A stretch of DNA of 11,755 bases from CAYXLI01 sp964464925 (GTDB lineage: Bacteria > Acidobacteriota > Terriglobia > Bryobacterales > Bryobacteraceae). Where the stretch lies: contig CAYXLI010000064.1 in assembly GCA_964464925.1 (NCBI GenBank), positions 1 to 11,755 of the forward strand, in the 5' to 3' direction. Of this stretch, positions 1 through 6,818 are shown in pieces. Position 1 is the stretch's first letter. Every line of letters starts with the position of its first letter. A model generated the notes under the pieces. That model was not told where the DNA came from. It made no database searches and worked only from the letters and a program-made list of their open reading frames with translations. Made by a program: the position numbers and the translations under genes.

Positions 1-230
1 GCGGCGAGCGGTATGCAGAGGTTTACAATATCGACTACAACCGCTGCATCTTCTGTGGATACTGCGTCGAAGCCTGCCCGACCGATGCCATCACCCACGG
101 CCATGGGTTCGAAATTGCCAGCTACAACACTTCCACTCTCATTTATCGTAAAGAACAGATGCTGGTTCCGGCTCCAGTGACGGGCGTATCGCAAGTTACG
201 CTGCCGGAAAGCTCACCCGCGGGCCACTGA
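1..230 (+). CDS. nuoI: NADH-quinone oxidoreductase subunit I, C-terminal fragment
   Basis: This is the 3' end of a gene that begins left of the window. The reading frame starts at base 3 and ends with TGA at 228-230, giving the last 75 residues. NuoI is the peripheral-arm subunit of respiratory complex I that carries clusters N6a and N6b and passes electrons towards the quinone site. The visible part holds the second 4Fe-4S motif, CIFCGYCVEACP (C-x2-C-x2-C-x3-C-P). It is followed by an ITHGHGFEIASYN stretch and a LIYRKEQML segment, both typical of the NuoI tail. No nuoJ follows. A strong terminator lies 15 bases past the stop, so nuoI appears to be the last gene of its transcript. The family call is firm. 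Whether it belongs to a complete or partial nuo cluster cannot be seen. Confidence 0.93.
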   Translation, partial: GERYAEVYNIDYNRCIFCGYCVEACPTDAITHGHGFEIASYNTSTLIYRKEQMLVPAPVTGVSQVTLPESSPAGH

Positions 231-244
231 GCAGCGGCCGGAAC

Positions 245-278
245 AAAAAAGGGATCAGCCGAGGCTGATCCCTTTTTT
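245..278. terminator. Bidirectional intrinsic terminator between nuoI and the 300-1433 gene
   Basis: A perfect inverted repeat: A6 and a 10-base arm (GGGATCAGCC, 251-260), two central bases, then the complementary arm (263-272) and T6 (273-278). Folding with a CGAG tetraloop leaves a 9-bp GC-rich stem. It carries a U-run on the + strand and another on the - strand. It lies between two convergent genes (stops at 230 and 300), so it can end both transcripts. Confidence 0.93.
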
Positions 279-299
279 CATGTAATCTCAGTTCCCGGT

Positions 300-1433
300 T
301 TACGGAAGCGCGTACTCGGCCTTCATCGACTTGAGATTGTCAGAACACTGCCGCTGCACGGCGCTGTTGATCTGTGCGCACTCCGTGGTGAAACGAACCG
401 CGTCGTGGATCCTGATGCGTTCGCCAGCCTCCGCCATCCGGTAATTCACAAAACCGAGGTGATAGAGAGCACCGGCGATCATGTCTCCATTCTTCAGATT
501 TGGCAGCGCAAAACGAAGAGCCCGGTCAGCCAGGGCGAACTTCTCTTGCGTGCTATAGAGAAGGCCCATCATCCAGTTCGCCGTGCCCAGCATATTGCGC
601 TTCTTCCTCTCCCACTCCTCGGCAGTCATGTCGGCAGGCTTGGGCTTTGTACCTAGAACGTCGACCAACTTGTTTGAGTAGTTGATGACACGATCCGGAT
701 TGGTCCGTTTGCCCATGTAGTGGGTGGCGGCCATCAACAGCAAGTCTTCATTGTACTCGCCGCGCTGGAAGCCCGCTTCGGCTGCTTTAACAGCCTCTTC
801 GACATCCACCTGCCGGACCACCTGAGTTTGGGATGTACGCAACTGAGCGAGATATTCGCTGGTCGGATTCTTCTGCTCGAGTTGTTCGATCAACTTGTTT
901 TTGATCTTCGAATCCCTGTTGTTGAGCGCGGCAGAATAGAGCGCATATTCCGCATATTGCTCAACCTGTCTCGCAAATTCAACCTTGGTCTTCCAGTCTT
1001 CCTGATCTTCTTTTTCGTCGGGTTTCGGCAATCTCCGAACTTCCCTGGCGACAAAGGTGGTCTGATCGGACCATCGCTTGATCAGCTCGACATCCTTCTT
1101 TTGTTCTGCGGCACGTAAGCAGTTATGGGCAGCCGAAACTTCATAAGGATCCAATCCGAGCATCCGGGTGCCTGCTTCGAGTACCTTGTCCCAATCCTTC
1201 TGATTCAGGTACTGAGTCTGCAGTTGCCCGAGGACCCAGGTCATGGCCTCATGGTTGGGGAAGAGCTTGGCGAATTGCTCCAGCAGAGCCACGCGCTTCA
1301 CCTCATTGGTTTCGTTGTCGATCTGCTGAAGGATTTGACCTTCCTGTGTATCTGTCTCGATTAATAGCTTCTGGCCAAACGCTGCGATGCTCATCAGCAA
1401 AAGCAGTGTGACGCGCACAAACAGAGTGGACAT
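300..1433 (-). CDS. Secreted TPR-like helical-repeat protein of unknown function
   Basis: Encodes 377 residues from the ATG at 1433. I chose this start because GGAGG (1439-1443) lies five bases upstream and the protein then begins with a signal peptide (MSTLFVRVTLLLL, cleavage near AAFGQ, residues 17-21). An in-frame ATG at 1481 would add 16 residues in front of the signal peptide and has only GAGG one base away. The mature protein is rich in Ala, Leu, Glu, Lys and Gln and almost wholly helical. Segments such as ANWMMGLLYSTQEKFALADR followed by ALYHLGFVNYRMAEAG look like TPR hairpins. I recognise no catalytic motif. Proteins like this often act as periplasmic scaffolds, but that is inference. 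The gene stands alone, convergent with nuoI and divergent from the transporter at 1777. The coding call is firm; the TPR fold is likely but divergent. Confidence 0.85.
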   Translation of the reverse strand: MSTLFVRVTLLLLMSIAAFGQKLLIETDTQEGQILQQIDNETNEVKRVALLEQFAKLFPNHEAMTWVLGQLQTQYLNQKDWDKVLEAGTRMLGLDPYEVSAAHNCLRAAEQKKDVELIKRWSDQTTFVAREVRRLPKPDEKEDQEDWKTKVEFARQVEQYAEYALYSAALNNRDSKIKNKLIEQLEQKNPTSEYLAQLRTSQTQVVRQVDVEEAVKAAEAGFQRGEYNEDLLLMAATHYMGKRTNPDRVINYSNKLVDVLGTKPKPADMTAEEWERKKRNMLGTANWMMGLLYSTQEKFALADRALRFALPNLKNGDMIAGALYHLGFVNYRMAEAGERIRIHDAVRFTTECAQINSAVQRQCSDNLKSMKAEYALP

Positions 1434-1438
1434 TGCGG

Positions 1439-1443
1439 CCTCC
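1439..1443 (-). promoter_or_regulatory. Ribosome binding site deciding the start of the 300-1433 gene
   Basis: On the minus strand GGAGG lies five bases before the ATG at 1431-1433. It favours this start over the upstream in-frame ATG at 1479-1481. Confidence 0.8.
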
Positions 1444-1717
1444 ACGGCACTGAACCGATGCTTTGAGCTGGGGTGGGACATTCCTCGACTCTAATAAAAG
1501 ACTAAACTACAATCGGAAGAAATTGATGCCAGGTTTAGCGATTTCAGTCTTTTTTGAACCGTCCTAGTATTAGTACTACCCACCACAACAACAGGTGAAT
1601 GTAGAGGATGCTTACTAAATCGTCTCTCAGTACTAGAACTATAACCGCAAATGCGCATTACAAAATTCCCCCAGGCCGCCCCCGCGATTCAGGCGCGATG
1701 ACGTGAAAGTAATCCGG

Positions 1718-1745
1718 TTGACCGAGGACCGCGCGCCGTTGTAAC
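1718..1745 (+). promoter_or_regulatory. Candidate sigma-70-like promoter for the transporter gene
   Basis: TTGACC (1718-1723) matches the -35 consensus at five of six bases. TGTAAC (1740-1745) is a weaker -10 (four of six), with a 16-base spacer. It would start transcription about 25 bases before the ATG at 1777. Prediction by eye only. Confidence 0.35.
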
Positions 1746-1776
1746 CTCAGCAGTTGCCGCTGCTCATTAAAGACTT

Positions 1777-2802
1777 ATGATTCTACCGACTACGTACGGC
1801 CTCGCTCTGACCTTAACCATCATCACCATGCTGTGCTGGGGATCGTGGGCCAACACGTTCAAATTATCGAAGAACTGGCGTTTTGAACTGTTCTATTTCG
1901 ATTACTCACTGGGCGTGCTGCTGGCCGCAATCATCGCCGCAGCGACGTTCGGTAGTATGGGCGACGAGTTGTCGGTAATGGACAACCTCATGATCGCAGG
2001 CAAGCGCCAAATGGGATTTGCGATCGGCGCAGGAATCGTATTCAATCTCGCGAACATGCTGTTGGTAGCAGCAATCTCGGTAGCAGGAATGGCCGTGGCA
2101 TTCCCGATCGGCATTGGCCTTGCGTTAATTATTGGAGTGGTCTGGAGTTTCTGGTTAAATCCGATGGGCAGTGCCTTCCTTTTATTTTCCGGCGCCCTTC
2201 TGGTCCTGCTCGCGATCATCGTGGATGCGCTCGCATACCGGGCACATTCGGTGGACGAAGAAGGCTATGAGAAGGAAGAAGGCGGGTTCAGCATGAAAGG
2301 CGTGATCCTCAGTCTGGTGAGCGGCGTGCTGATGGGCTCGTTTTACCCGCTTGTCGAGATGAGCAAGACGCCCGTTGACATCGGACTTGGTCCATATTCG
2401 ATTGCGGTATTTTTCGGCATCGGCGTTTTCCTATCGACCTTTGTATTCAACCTGTACTTCATGAATCTGCCGGTGCAGGGGGAACCCGTGGGCCTGGTGG
2501 ATTACTTCCGCGGCGGCGGCAGCGCAGCACGAAATCACCTGCTCGGCGTCCTGGGCGGCATCATATGGTGCGCCGGTGCGATCTGCAATTACGTAGCCGC
2601 CAGCGCTCCGGCCCAGGTCGGTCCAGCGGTCAGCTATGCCATGGGGCAGGGCGCAACGATGATCAGCGTTCTGTGGGGCCTGTTTGTATGGCGCGAGTTC
2701 CGTGGCGCTACGGCGAAGGTAAAGCTGCTGCTCGGGCTGATGATGGTTCTGTTTATAGCGGGTTTGGGATTGGTCGCAGCGGCACCGCTCTACGGAAAAT
2801 AA
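1777..2802 (+). CDS. DMT-superfamily permease, ureide permease / GRP sugar-uptake type
   Basis: A 341-residue integral membrane protein with about ten hydrophobic helices, in two groups of five. They are separated by a short charged loop (residues about 155-172, around SVDEEGYEKEEGG) that is probably cytosolic. The overall pattern resembles the plant ureide-permease family and the bacterial glucose/ribose porters of the drug/metabolite transporter superfamily. Supporting features are WGSW after the first helix start, a FDYSLGVLLAA segment, and two Gly-rich five-helix halves. Plant ureide permeases have a longer central loop with a nucleotide-binding-like motif; here that loop is short and lacks it. 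The substrate cannot be read from the sequence and no catabolic genes are adjacent. The ATG at 1777 is the only possible start, because an in-frame TAA lies at 1768-1770. It lacks a clear Shine-Dalgarno. The stop abuts the stop of the opposing alaX gene. Confidence 0.85.
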   Translation: MILPTTYGLALTLTIITMLCWGSWANTFKLSKNWRFELFYFDYSLGVLLAAIIAAATFGSMGDELSVMDNLMIAGKRQMGFAIGAGIVFNLANMLLVAAISVAGMAVAFPIGIGLALIIGVVWSFWLNPMGSAFLLFSGALLVLLAIIVDALAYRAHSVDEEGYEKEEGGFSMKGVILSLVSGVLMGSFYPLVEMSKTPVDIGLGPYSIAVFFGIGVFLSTFVFNLYFMNLPVQGEPVGLVDYFRGGGSAARNHLLGVLGGIIWCAGAICNYVAASAPAQVGPAVSYAMGQGATMISVLWGLFVWREFRGATAKVKLLLGLMMVLFIAGLGLVAAAPLYGK

Positions 2803-3969
2803 TCAGAATCCCAGGGCCGCGGCAATCGAACTGAGGGCAGCCGGATCGGGAACGCTGCCCTGAGCCAGTTGCGCATTTCCTCCTCCTTTGCCGCCGGATT
2901 GTTGCAGCAGAGGCTTCAAAGCGTTGCCGGCGTGCATGCCGGAATCAGAAGAGCAGGCCAGCAGCACGGTCGCCGGCTCGTCTGTAATGATCAGGAAAAC
3001 AGCTTTGCTCCCGCTTGCGAAGCTTTGTGCCTTCGTGCGCATATCCTCGTCGAGAGGACCCCTTGCAATCCGTTCCACTCTGCGGCGGATGCCAGACGCG
3101 TCCGGCTCCGTCTGTGCGAAGAGTTCCCTGCCCTGATTTTGAGCCAACTCCATCGCGAGGCGCCGCTTGGCCTTGCCGGCTTCGGCTGCACGCTCCAGTT
3201 GTGCCGCTACAAGAGCCGGTACATCATCCAGTGGCGAAGAAAAGATCTGCGCGGCCCGGCTGAGCGCGTCATAGTCCGCACGCGCGCGAGCGATGGCCCG
3301 CAGCCCGGCGAGGAACTCGAGCCTCACTATGCCGCGAATCCTCTCCAGTTTGCGGATGAGCAACGCACCGATCTCACCTGTAGCCCGCACATGCGTGCCA
3401 CCGCAGGCCGAGCGATCATAATCCCGAATGCTCACAACGCGCAAAGTGCCGGTGCGTTCGGATGCCTTTCGAAGTCCGTCCGCGGCTGACGCATCTTCAT
3501 ACCCGACCAGCACGGCACGGTTCTCGACGATCAACTCATTGGAGCGGCGCTCGGCGGTTCGCACCTGGTCCGGATGGAACTCAGGCACAGCCAGGTCGAT
3601 CGTGGACGAGTCGGCGCCGAGATGGAAGCTGACCGTTTTTGCGCCGAACAAGTCCTCCAGCACGGCCGAAAGCAGGTGCTGGCCGGTATGCTGCTGCATG
3701 TGGTCGAAACGGCGTGTCCAATCCACGTCTCCTTTGGCGGAGGCACCGTCGAGAGGCTGTTCCAGCACGTGCGCAATACGATCGTCCTCGTCGATGACAT
3801 CGGCGACACGAATGCCGTTCAGAGTACCGAAGTCGTGAGGCTGGCCGCCAGACGACGGATAAAATGCGGTCTGGTCCAGATAAACAGTACGGCGGTCGTC
3901 GCTCGAGGCAACGACCGCCGCTTCAAAACAGGTCAGGTAGGAATTGTCGTAGTAGAGGCGCTTGGTCAC
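2803..3969 (-). CDS. alaX: Alanyl-tRNA editing protein (AlaX-L type, with DHHA1 domain)
   Basis: A 388-residue free-standing relative of the AlaRS editing and C-terminal domains. Such proteins hydrolyse mischarged tRNA(Ala), chiefly Ser-tRNA(Ala), in the cytosol. The N-terminal part has the FYPSSGGQPHDFG segment (residues 36-48). The zinc-site residues are H90 and H94 in HMQQHTGQHLL, and C189 and H193 in CGGTH. A helical linker (about 225-280) leads to a DHHA1-type domain ending in SGGKGGGNAQLAQGS (358-372). Length and order fit AlaX-L, and no aminoacylation domain is present. The start is GTG at 3967-3969, which overlaps the upstream gene's TGA by four bases (GTGA). No independent Shine-Dalgarno is visible, so translation is probably coupled. 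Its stop touches that of the convergent transporter gene. Function is well supported; substrate preference is inferred from the family. Confidence 0.92.
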   Translation of the reverse strand: MTKRLYYDNSYLTCFEAAVVASSDDRRTVYLDQTAFYPSSGGQPHDFGTLNGIRVADVIDEDDRIAHVLEQPLDGASAKGDVDWTRRFDHMQQHTGQHLLSAVLEDLFGAKTVSFHLGADSSTIDLAVPEFHPDQVRTAERRSNELIVENRAVLVGYEDASAADGLRKASERTGTLRVVSIRDYDRSACGGTHVRATGEIGALLIRKLERIRGIVRLEFLAGLRAIARARADYDALSRAAQIFSSPLDDVPALVAAQLERAAEAGKAKRRLAMELAQNQGRELFAQTEPDASGIRRRVERIARGPLDEDMRTKAQSFASGSKAVFLIITDEPATVLLACSSDSGMHAGNALKPLLQQSGGKGGGNAQLAQGSVPDPAALSSIAAALGF

Positions 3970-5690
3970 TGAATCGCGATTTTAACGCGATTGCTTCCGC
4001 CGGCGTTACCGCCGATGGACAGAGGAACGTTGTCCCCCACTGGTGCGTTATCCGGAACCACTACGTTGATCTGATAGAGGCCGACGAAATTTGGAGTGAG
4101 GCCGGCGAAGATCACCGGTTGCGAAACGCCCTCACCCGAGAATCCGCCGCCACCGCCGAAAATGACGTGATCGATTCCTGGCACCGTAGCGAGCGGATTC
4201 GCGGGCGCGGCCGTACCGGCCGTAACGGCGGGCGTCGTTGGACCGAGGCCCACTGCATAGATCACAATGGCTTCCCCGCGACGCACCGGACGTCCACCGA
4301 GGCTTGCCGGTACTGCCAGAGATCCGTCCGGATTGACGGCAATTGCGTAGTCGCCGTAAAGCAGTATTTTCGGAGAGGCCGCGACGATACGGGTCGAGAT
4401 GCTGTTCCCGCGCTGCCCGGAACGTTCCACACGAATCGTGGCGTCTCCGGCAGTAGCGTTGTAGGGCACCTGGAAGTTGACCTGGTTGTACGAGGCGTAG
4501 AAGATCGGCACCGGAACATCATTGATGAACACGCGCGTTCCTCCGAGGTCCGTACCGAGCGGCAGGCTGGCGGCGCCCGCCGGAGCGGCATAGCTGAACT
4601 GCTCCCCGAACAGCGCTACGATCGCGCCCTGAGCGAGCGTATCGGTGGGCTGAAAGACGCCGTTGTAGACTGCCCCGCCGAACGAAGCCTGAGGAGCGCC
4701 CTGGGCTACCACCTCGAGCTGCACCGGAATGGTCACGGAGCTATTGGCGGCGTTTGAGGCGACTGCGACCGAACCCTGATAGATGCCGGGGGCGAGATTG
4801 CCTGGATCCGCAGTGACGGAAATTCCCGAGAAGCCCGATACAGTGCCAGCCGTCAGCCAGTTCCCGCCACTCGAGGCCGGCGTAGCTCCGCTGATACTCA
4901 GTGTGCCCTGTCCGCTATTGGAAATTGCGGCGTATTGCAGTTGCTTAGGCGAACCCTGCGCAATGCGGAATCTTACCGGATCGGTGGAATAGGCCGCGAT
5001 CGGTTGCGTTGTTACCTTGAACGTGACCGGGATGATCTTATTGTCAGCCGCGGCTGTGCTGTCGGACGTGACAATGGAGCCGGTGTAGCTGCCTTCACTC
5101 AATTCCGCAACAGGGGTCGCCGTAATGCGATAAGGGATGCTAAAGCTGAAGCTGCCGCCACCGGCCTGGCTGATCGCGAGCCATGGGATGCCGCCTTGAG
5201 TGGTTACTTTCGTGGTCAGTTTGCTTCCGGTGGTGAAATCCAACGTTGCGGGCGAACCGTTTGGCGCCGCAAGAAAGTCGGCCTTATCCGGAACGGCGCT
5301 GCCTACCTGGACCGTGACTGTGATCGTCTGCGGCGCATCAACGGCATTTGGATCATTGACGGTGACCACACCGGTGTACGTTCCGCGCGTGAGAGAAGCC
5401 GTGTTCAGAGCGATTTGCACGGGACGGCAGCTACCGAACAGCGCGCACGAGCGGGCAGCGCCGATGGAAGTGCCAATCCAGGAAACATTCGCGGTCGCGG
5501 TCAAATTAAGACTGCCATCGCCAGCATTACCGGCATCCACCGCCTGAGCGGCGCCGTTTGCGCCCTGGTTAACCAGAACCGGTCCAACCGTTGTCGATGT
5601 CAGCCGAAGTTTTGGGGCGGCCTGCAACAGACCGCCGGAAAGGATAAGAAGAAAGAGGCCAGGTAAGATTCGAGTCGTCTTCAGACCCAC
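3966..5690 (-). CDS. Secreted BACON/Ig-like protein with TIGR03437 C-terminal domain
   Basis: Encodes 574 residues from a GTG at 5688-5690. AAGGAG (5698-5703) lies seven bases upstream, and a signal peptide follows (residues 1-25, GLFLLILSGGLLQAA). Residues about 27-330 form three Ig-like modules. Each has a Trp (W71, W170, W278) and a G-x-Y-x-G strand (RGTYTGV 102-108, EGSYTGS 199-205, PGIYQGS 301-307), as in BACON domains. Residues about 340-574 match what I know of TIGR03437: GAIVALFGEQF, LGGTRVFINDVPVPIFYAS, NQVNFQVPY, and a late GLYQINVVVPDNAP. That domain is abundant in Solibacter-like Acidobacteriota and its function is unknown. A likely role is surface adhesion or carbohydrate binding (inference). 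C82 and C88 may form a small disulfide loop. The gene lies between nuoA (10-bp overlap) and alaX (4-bp overlap), an unexpected place for a secreted protein. Confidence 0.9.
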   Translation of the reverse strand: MGLKTTRILPGLFLLILSGGLLQAAPKLRLTSTTVGPVLVNQGANGAAQAVDAGNAGDGSLNLTATANVSWIGTSIGAARSCALFGSCRPVQIALNTASLTRGTYTGVVTVNDPNAVDAPQTITVTVQVGSAVPDKADFLAAPNGSPATLDFTTGSKLTTKVTTQGGIPWLAISQAGGGSFSFSIPYRITATPVAELSEGSYTGSIVTSDSTAAADNKIIPVTFKVTTQPIAAYSTDPVRFRIAQGSPKQLQYAAISNSGQGTLSISGATPASSGGNWLTAGTVSGFSGISVTADPGNLAPGIYQGSVAVASNAANSSVTIPVQLEVVAQGAPQASFGGAVYNGVFQPTDTLAQGAIVALFGEQFSYAAPAGAASLPLGTDLGGTRVFINDVPVPIFYASYNQVNFQVPYNATAGDATIRVERSGQRGNSISTRIVAASPKILLYGDYAIAVNPDGSLAVPASLGGRPVRRGEAIVIYAVGLGPTTPAVTAGTAAPANPLATVPGIDHVIFGGGGGFSGEGVSQPVIFAGLTPNFVGLYQINVVVPDNAPVGDNVPLSIGGNAGGSNRVKIAIQ

Positions 5691-6037
5691 TCAAGAGCTC
5701 CTTTTTTGAATGCCCAGACGTAGCCAACTACCAGAAATGCAAGGAAGACAGCTACTTCCGCAACCCCGAACCAACCCAATTGCCTGTAGCGCACAGCCCA
5801 GGGATACAGAAACACGGTTTCAGCGTCGAAGATAACGAACAGAATTGCGATGATATAGAACCGCACCGTGTAGCGGCCACGGGAATCCGAAGCAGCTCGA
5901 ATGCCACATTCGTAAGCTTCTAATTTTACTAGGTTGGGCGCTGACGGCCTGACCAATTTAGCCACAACCAGTACGGCAACTGGAAACAGTATGGCTATCA
6001 GGAGAAACACAAAAATTGGCAGGTAGCCTGATGGCAT
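5681..6037 (-). CDS. nuoA: NADH-quinone oxidoreductase subunit A
   Basis: A 118-residue membrane subunit of complex I (NuoA, ND3 in mitochondria). It lies at the junction of the membrane and peripheral arms and takes part in quinone reduction and coupling. Three helices are visible (about 8-28, 60-80 and 90-110). The conserved loop between the first two carries YECG (42-45), with the reactive Cys44. FDAE (70-73) holds the conserved acidic residues of helix 2. The length is normal for the family. nuoA usually begins a nuoA-N operon, but here no nuoB follows. The next gene is a secreted TIGR03437 protein that overlaps it by 10 bases, and the gene upstream is divergent cysE. A TATAGT box ends six bases before the ATG, so the transcript may be leaderless. 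The identification is secure. Confidence 0.95.
   Translation of the reverse strand: MPSGYLPIFVFLLIAILFPVAVLVVAKLVRPSAPNLVKLEAYECGIRAASDSRGRYTVRFYIIAILFVIFDAETVFLYPWAVRYRQLGWFGVAEVAVFLAFLVVGYVWAFKKGALEWV
5698..5703 (-). promoter_or_regulatory. Ribosome binding site of the TIGR03437 gene, inside nuoA
   Basis: On the minus strand AAGGAG lies seven bases before the GTG start at 5688-5690 and sits within the last codons of nuoA. It supports both the GTG start and independent initiation at this overlapped junction. Confidence 0.75.
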
Positions 6038-6043
6038 GCCCCA

Positions 6044-6049
6044 ACTATA
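6044..6049 (-). promoter_or_regulatory. Candidate -10 box of nuoA, possibly giving a leaderless mRNA
   Basis: On the minus strand TATAGT (five of six to TATAAT) ends six bases before the nuoA ATG. Transcription would therefore begin at or beside the start codon. No clear Shine-Dalgarno is present and no good -35 box was found. Confidence 0.35.
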
Positions 6050-6161
6050 TCACGCGATGCGCAGCACCCCTGCGGTGTGGAGCAGCCTCCATTTAGGGCG
6101 CACCGAGGAACCTTCGCCGCACATCTAACGCTCCTGAGGAAAGGCGGGTTACAGTAAGCAT

Positions 6162-6818
6162 ATGTTTCGCGCGATTCGGGAAGAGATCGATACGATCTTT
6201 GAGCAGGACCCCGCAGCGAAGAGTGTCCTCGAGATCGTCCTGCTCTACCCCGGCTTTCATGCGATTTTGTTTCATAGGCTTGCACACAAGCTGTTCAAGG
6301 CTGGAGTGCCATTCCTGCCGCGCCTGATCAGCCAGCTATCCCGGTTTCTCACCGGAATCGAGATTCATCCGGGAGCAAAGATCGGCCGCCGGCTGTTTAT
6401 CGATCACGGGGCTGGAGTAGTTGTCGGCGAAACCGCGGAAATAGGCGATTGTGTTTTACTCTATCAGGGCGTGACTCTCGGCGGAACCGGCAAAGAACGC
6501 GGGAAGCGCCATCCGACGCTCGGTAACCACATAGTAGTTGGTACAGGAGCGAAGGTTCTAGGTAACATAACCATTGGCGATCATGTCAAAATTGGGGCTG
6601 GCTCTGTTGTGATTCGCTCTGTGCCCGATCATTCTACAGTGGTGGGTATTCCCGGCCGCGTGGTTCGGACCAAGACCGACAACGAAGTGCTGGAACATGG
6701 CCGGTTGCCAGATCCGGAAGGACAGGCCATTGAAGAACTCAGCAAAAGGATCGAGCAACTGGAGAAGGAATTGCACGAACTGAGACAGGAAAAACTGTCA
6801 ACGAGGCATAGCGCGTGA
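6162..6818 (+). CDS. cysE: Serine O-acetyltransferase
   Basis: A 218-residue hexapeptide-repeat acetyltransferase that makes O-acetylserine from serine and acetyl-CoA, the committed step of cysteine synthesis in the cytosol. A helical N-terminal region (1-62, with the family's LYPGFHAILFHRLAH) is followed by the left-handed beta-helix (about 66-165). Catalytic D81 and H82 are in FIDHGAG. H117 is in GKRHPTLGN, next to GGTGKERGKRHP, and the VGIPGRVVR ending of the beta-helix is present. The short N-terminus resembles the EpsC-like subclass. The last 30 residues (about 187-213) form a charged heptad-like helix, probably a coiled coil that may aid oligomer assembly. No cysK is nearby. The ATG at 6162 has no strong ribosome site. 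The TGA overlaps the next gene's GTG by four bases. Divergent from nuoA, with 124 bases between the starts. Confidence 0.94.
   Translation: MFRAIREEIDTIFEQDPAAKSVLEIVLLYPGFHAILFHRLAHKLFKAGVPFLPRLISQLSRFLTGIEIHPGAKIGRRLFIDHGAGVVVGETAEIGDCVLLYQGVTLGGTGKERGKRHPTLGNHIVVGTGAKVLGNITIGDHVKIGAGSVVIRSVPDHSTVVGIPGRVVRTKTDNEVLEHGRLPDPEGQAIEELSKRIEQLEKELHELRQEKLSTRHSA

Larger units (their letters stand above)
1434..1776. other. Divergent intergenic region with small dyads
   Basis: This 343-base gap separates the leftward helical-repeat gene from the rightward transporter gene. It is visibly more AT-rich than its flanks around 1490-1660. I see no ORF, tRNA or clear structured RNA. It holds a split inverted repeat, AAAAGACT (1496-1503) with AGTCTTTT (1546-1553), and a nested TAAAC/GTTTA pair (1503-1507 and 1533-1537). 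It also holds a TAGTACTA palindrome (1571-1578) and an AGTACT palindrome (1629-1634). These could be regulator sites for either gene, but none matches an operator I can name with confidence. Confidence 0.5.

Noticed and set aside
1479..1481. Upstream ATG as the start of the 300-1433 gene
   Set aside because: It places 16 residues before the signal peptide and has poorly spaced GAGG. The ATG at 1433 has GGAGG at five bases.
2869..3489. 206-codon + strand ORF opposite alaX
   Set aside because: Antisense to the conserved AlaX zinc and DHHA1 motifs. No ribosome site or recognisable domain.
3864..4757. 297-codon + strand ORF opposite the TIGR03437 and alaX genes
   Set aside because: It lies antisense to two genes with clear domains and tight overlaps. 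Its translation is Arg/Gly/His-rich without motifs, typical of a GC-rich shadow frame.
4935..5666. 243-codon + strand ORF opposite the TIGR03437 protein
   Set aside because: Arg-rich, motif-free shadow translation. The minus-strand frame has a signal peptide, ribosome site and domain structure.
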